Origin: Ruminococcus sp. CAG:563
Lineage (GTDB): Bacteria > Bacillota > Clostridia > Oscillospirales > Acutalibacteraceae
Assembly (NCBI GenBank): GCA_000434915.1
Contig: FR882086.1
Span: 94,144 to 109,808, forward strand
Length of the DNA stretch: 15,665 nt
Direction of reading: 5' to 3'
Part shown: positions 12,549-15,665 of the stretch, one piece after another
Layout of the letters: each line of letters begins with the position of its first letter
How positions within the stretch are numbered: position 1 is the first letter of the stretch
Position numbers and translations under genes: made by a program
The notes under the pieces: generated by a model
The model's input: only the letters and a program-made list of their open reading frames with translations
What the model was told of the DNA's origin: nothing
The model's database searches: none

Positions 12549-14360
12549 TTATTCGTCAAGTTTCAAAATTGACATAAAAGCTTCCTGAGGAACCTCAACC
12601 GTACCGAACTGTCTCATACGCTTTTTGCCCTCTTTTTGCTTTTCAAGCAGCTTCTTCTTTCTCGTTATGTCGCCGCCGTAGCACTTTGCAAGAACGTCCT
12701 TGCGCATCGCTTTAATAGTCTCACGGGCAATAACCTTGCCGCCGACAGCAATCTGAACTGGAATTTCAAACATCTGTCTCGGAATGTTGTCCTTGAGCTT
12801 TTCCGCAATTTTTCTTGCTCTGCCGTATGCTTTGTCGGTATGAATAATAAACGAAAGCGCATCAATCATGTCGCCGTTAAGGAGCACATCAAGCTTGACC
12901 AAATTTGAACGGGCATAGCCCTCAATCTCATAGTCAAACGATGCATAGCCCTTGGTTCTCGACTTAAGAACGTCAAAGAAATCATAAATAATTTCATTCA
13001 ACGGCAGGTCATAGGCGATGTCAACACGATCCGGAGTAACATAGGTCATATTTTTGAAAATTCCGCGCCGTTCCTGGCAAAGATCCATAATTGCACCGAC
13101 ATACTCATTCGGGGCATAAATATTTGCATTTGTTATCGGCTCTTCACAATAGTCGATAAACGCAGGGTCGGGATATTTCGTCGGGTTATCAATTTCAATA
13201 ACCGAGCCGTCGGTCAAATGAATTTTGTAAACAACGCTTGGAACCGTAGTTACAAGGTCCAGGTCATATTCTCGCTCCAGTCGCTCCTGAATTATTTCCA
13301 GATGAAGCAATCCGAGAAATCCGCAGCGGAAACCGAAACCCAATGCTCCCGAGGTCTCAGGCTCAAAAGAAAGCGAAGCGTCGTTAAGCTGAAGCTTGCT
13401 CAAGGCATCACGCAGAGCTTCGTAGTCGGCTCCGTCGGCAGGATAAACGCCGCAGAAAACCATAGGATTGACCTTTCTGTAGCCGGGCAAAGCTTCCTCG
13501 GCCGGATATTCCGCTGTTGTAACGGTATCGCCGACTCTTGCATCGCCTACGGTTTTAATTGAGGCGGTTATATATCCAACTTCACCCGAAGTAAGCTCGG
13601 CAGCAGGCTCCATCGACGTCGCTCTCATGTAGCCGACTTCAACAACGGTAAATTCCGCACCGGTCGCCATCATTCGCATTGTATCTCCGGCTTTAATTTT
13701 TCCGTCAACAACACGGACATAAACAATAACGCCCTTATAGTTATCATAAACCGAGTCAAAAACAAGTGCTCTAAGCGGTTTACTATCATCGGAATCCAGC
13801 GGAGCGGGAATATCCGAAACAATCTTTTCAAGTACAGCTTCAACATTTTCGCCCGTCTTTGCGGAAACTCTCGGAGCATCGGAGCAATCAAGACCGATAA
13901 CCTCTTCAACCTCCTCTGCAACACGGTCGGGGTCTGCGGCAGGCAAATCAATTTTATTTATAATAGGAACAATTTCAAGGTCATGATCCAGTGCAAGATA
14001 GGTATTGGCGAGCGTCTGAGCCTCAACACCCTGCGATGCATCAACAATCAGCAATGCTCCCTCGCACGCAGCCAATGAACGTGAAACCTCATAGTTAAAG
14101 TCAACGTGACCCGGAGTGTCAATTAAGTTAAGTTCATATTCCTCGCCGTCCTTCGCCGTGTAATTGAGCTTAACGGCATGCGCCTTGATGGTAATTCCTC
14201 TTTCTCTTTCGAGATCCATATCATCAAGAAGCTGCTCTGTCATATCACGAATTGCAACAGACTGCGTCAATTCAAGCAAGCGGTCGGCAAGCGTTGATTT
14301 ACCATGGTCAATGTGAGCTATTATAGAAAAATTCCTTATATGATCTTTTTTTACTGCCAA
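12549..14360 (-). CDS. lepA: Elongation factor 4 (LepA), ribosome-associated GTPase
   Basis: 603 residues, full length for LepA. The GTPase motifs are AHIDHGKS (15-22), RERGITIKA (52-60), DTPGH (81-85), NKID (135-138) and SAKTG (166-170). They are followed by EF-G-like domains II, III and V and the LepA-specific C-terminal domain ending FGTVEVPQEAFMSILKLDE. EF4 binds the ribosome and affects elongation and subunit assembly; its exact role is debated. The start is a TTG (14358-14360) with AGGTG 5 nt upstream, giving the family N-terminus; no ATG is available nearby. The next gene downstream is a sugar transporter in place of the usual hemW. Upstream is a sugar aminotransferase with a hairpin between; no clear lepA promoter was found. 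Confidence 0.97.
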   Translation of the reverse strand: MAVKKDHIRNFSIIAHIDHGKSTLADRLLELTQSVAIRDMTEQLLDDMDLERERGITIKAHAVKLNYTAKDGEEYELNLIDTPGHVDFNYEVSRSLAACEGALLIVDASQGVEAQTLANTYLALDHDLEIVPIINKIDLPAADPDRVAEEVEEVIGLDCSDAPRVSAKTGENVEAVLEKIVSDIPAPLDSDDSKPLRALVFDSVYDNYKGVIVYVRVVDGKIKAGDTMRMMATGAEFTVVEVGYMRATSMEPAAELTSGEVGYITASIKTVGDARVGDTVTTAEYPAEEALPGYRKVNPMVFCGVYPADGADYEALRDALSKLQLNDASLSFEPETSGALGFGFRCGFLGLLHLEIIQERLEREYDLDLVTTVPSVVYKIHLTDGSVIEIDNPTKYPDPAFIDYCEEPITNANIYAPNEYVGAIMDLCQERRGIFKNMTYVTPDRVDIAYDLPLNEIIYDFFDVLKSRTKGYASFDYEIEGYARSNLVKLDVLLNGDMIDALSFIIHTDKAYGRARKIAEKLKDNIPRQMFEIPVQIAVGGKVIARETIKAMRKDVLAKCYGGDITRKKKLLEKQKEGKKRMRQFGTVEVPQEAFMSILKLDE

Positions 14361-14400
14361 AATATCACCTCTGTGACAAACTGTATTAAAACCTAAATAA

Positions 14401-14428
14401 GACAGGCTATTTAAACCGATAGCCTGTC
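14401..14428 (-). terminator. Hairpin between the aminotransferase gene and lepA
   Basis: GACAGGCTAT (14401-14410) pairs perfectly with ATAGCCTGTC (14419-14428), with an 8-nt loop. On the minus strand the following sequence is only moderately T-rich (TTATTTAGGTTT), so termination may be partial. It lies 8 bp after the aminotransferase stop. Confidence 0.65.
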
Positions 14429-14435
14429 CGGGTTA

Positions 14436-15578
14436 TTATTTTTTATTTTCAAAAACGCTTCTGAAAACGGAAGCGACCCTCTCAAGGTCTTCCTCCGTCA
14501 TCGCCGTTCCCGAAGGCATACAAATTCCTCGGCGGAAAATATCATTGCCAACACTTTCGCCTTCCTTGCAGCTGATGAAATCCTTCTCGGAAAAAATCGG
14601 CTGATTGTGCATCGGATTCCATGCTCGTCTTGATTCAATATTGTTATCCTCAAGAGCCTTAATTATATCGTTCGGGGTAACGCCGCTTTCTTCGTTTACT
14701 GTTATAACGCTCAGCCAAAAGTTCGGTTGACAGCCTTCAAGCACCGGTGCCATTTTCACCGGAAGGTCGGCAAACGCCTTTTTATAGAACTCATAATTGC
14801 GAACTCTTGCAGCAATTCTTTCGTCCATGTTTTTCAGCTGTCCTCTGCCGATACCGGCACAAATGTTGGACATTCTATAGTTATAACCAATCTCATTATG
14901 AAGATAATAGTTAACGTTTTCCTTGGATTGATTCGACCAAAAGTGTATTTTTTCAATCGCCTCCGGGTCATCGGAAAGAGCCATACCGCCGCCCGAGGTA
15001 GTTACAATCTTGTTGCCGTTAAATGAGAGTGCGCTCACCTTGCCAAACGTTCCGCATTTTCTTCCTTTATATGTAGTTCCGAGAGCTTCGGCGGCATCCT
15101 CCAAAATGGGAACATTATATTTTTCACAAAGAGGAAGAATTTTATCATAATTCGCACTGTTGCCGTAAAGGTCAACAACGATAACCGCTTTCGGAAGCCT
15201 GCCCAAAGCCTCATACTTTTCAAATGCAGCTTTCAATGCATTCGGATCCATATTGAAGCTCTCATAATCGGAATCAATAAATACCAGATCCGCCCCGAGA
15301 TAAGCAACCGGATTGCAGCTTCCCGAAAATGTAAAATCCGAGCAAAATACAATATCTCCCGGGCCGACCCCGAGATATTTTAAGCCCATGTGTATTGCGC
15401 CGGTTCCCGAAGAAAGCGCAACGCTGTACTTTGAGCCGACGTACTCACACATTTCCTTTTCAAATCCCGTCAAGTTCGGGCCGAATGGGGAAATCCAATT
15501 TGTCTGAAATGCCTCGTTGATAAATTCAATCTCCGTTCCGTTCATGCACGGAGGGGATAGATAAATTCTTTTGTTCAT
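14436..15578 (-). CDS. DegT/DnrJ/EryC1 sugar aminotransferase, EpsN/PglE-like
   Basis: 380 residues from the ATG at 15578, chosen because AAAAGAAG lies upstream; a GTG three codons earlier is the alternative. It is a PLP aminotransferase acting on nucleotide-linked keto sugars. The PLP lysine is K190 (SFNGNKIVTTSGGG), D161 (LEDAAEALG) binds the ring nitrogen, and SSGTGAIHMGL (56-66) holds the phosphate. The N-terminus (KRIYLSPPCMNG then TNWISPFGPN) closely resembles EpsN/PglE enzymes, which form UDP-4-amino-4,6-dideoxy-GlcNAc for bacillosamine-type sugars in exopolysaccharide or protein glycosylation. A partial gene upstream lies 23 bp away, so this is probably the last gene of a surface-glycan operon. 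The family is sure; the exact sugar is inferred. Confidence 0.9.
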   Translation of the reverse strand: MNKRIYLSPPCMNGTEIEFINEAFQTNWISPFGPNLTGFEKEMCEYVGSKYSVALSSGTGAIHMGLKYLGVGPGDIVFCSDFTFSGSCNPVAYLGADLVFIDSDYESFNMDPNALKAAFEKYEALGRLPKAVIVVDLYGNSANYDKILPLCEKYNVPILEDAAEALGTTYKGRKCGTFGKVSALSFNGNKIVTTSGGGMALSDDPEAIEKIHFWSNQSKENVNYYLHNEIGYNYRMSNICAGIGRGQLKNMDERIAARVRNYEFYKKAFADLPVKMAPVLEGCQPNFWLSVITVNEESGVTPNDIIKALEDNNIESRRAWNPMHNQPIFSEKDFISCKEGESVGNDIFRRGICMPSGTAMTEEDLERVASVFRSVFENKK

Positions 15579-15601
15579 CTGATACACTTCTTTTCAGAAA
15601 A

Positions 15602-15665
15602 TTATTCATTGTCAATCTTATTGCTCTTATCCGTTTCCTGCTTTTGAGGCGGTGATCCGGTTGCT
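15602..15665 (-). CDS. C-terminal end of an upstream gene (cut by window edge)
   Basis: One minus-strand frame is open from the window edge to TAA at 15602-15604, giving 20 residues ending QETDKSNKIDNE. It is hydrophilic and charged, without a recognisable motif. The spacing of 23 bp to the aminotransferase start fits an operon. In B. subtilis eps and Campylobacter pgl loci the EpsN/PglE gene neighbours a sugar transferase or acetyltransferase gene, but identity cannot be told from this tail. A neighbouring frame is also open for a similar length, so the call is tentative. Confidence 0.4.
   Translation of the reverse strand, partial: ATGSPPQKQETDKSNKIDNE

Overview
The window looks like a chromosomal segment of a Clostridia member, probably Oscillospiraceae/Ruminococcaceae-like. 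This rests on moderate GC, strong purine-rich Shine-Dalgarno (SD) sequences, use of ATG, GTG and TTG starts, an EF-P gene followed by a CD1247-type zinc-ribbon gene, and an EpsN/PglE-type aminotransferase. No insertion sequence, phage gene or CRISPR array was seen. Most genes are core metabolism or housekeeping on the minus strand; a short plus-strand island holds tRNA-Ala, a GNAT gene and metY.

Layout. 1-1817 (minus): an MFS transporter, then the start of an ABC ATPase cut by the window edge. 2034-2247 (plus): tRNA-Ala(CGC) with its own promoter and terminator. 2270-2740 (plus): a GNAT acetyltransferase. 2798-4403 (plus): metY, encoding O-acetylhomoserine sulfhydrylase, behind an unusually elaborate leader. 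4499-5968 (minus, convergent with metY): an exported PHP-domain phosphoesterase. 6117-7484 (minus): Nudix hydrolase, Maf pyrophosphatase and a small membrane protein, overlapping or abutting. 7560-8585 (minus): efp plus a CD1247-like acidic, Cys-rich zinc-ribbon protein. 8726-10881 (minus): hemW plus an M24 aminopeptidase. 10936-12465 (minus): a GPH/MelB-type sugar symporter with its own promoter. 12549-14360 (minus): lepA. 14436-15665 (minus): an EpsN/PglE-like sugar aminotransferase and the tail of another gene, probably the end of a surface-glycan locus.

The most interesting region is the 300-nt metY leader (2798-3122). A perfect 7-9-7 inverted repeat overlaps the -35 of a near-consensus extended -10 promoter. 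A 28-codon ORF follows, with a Met/Cys-rich stretch (Met7, Met10, Met11, Cys12, Cys14) sitting on a hairpin. Its 3' end can pair with, and so disrupt, an intrinsic terminator just downstream. After the terminator lies a second, 18-codon ORF. Its stop codon touches the base of a long A/U hairpin that would bury the metY SD. No S-box or T-box signature was seen. The sequence therefore suggests up to three layers of sulfur-amino-acid control: operator, peptide-dependent transcription attenuation, and translational coupling. Each element is read directly from the sequence; the regulatory model is inference.

A second theme is intrinsic terminators placed directly against the SD of the next same-strand gene (before the Nudix gene and hemW, and a weaker hairpin before lepA), so those genes depend on readthrough or on unseen internal promoters.
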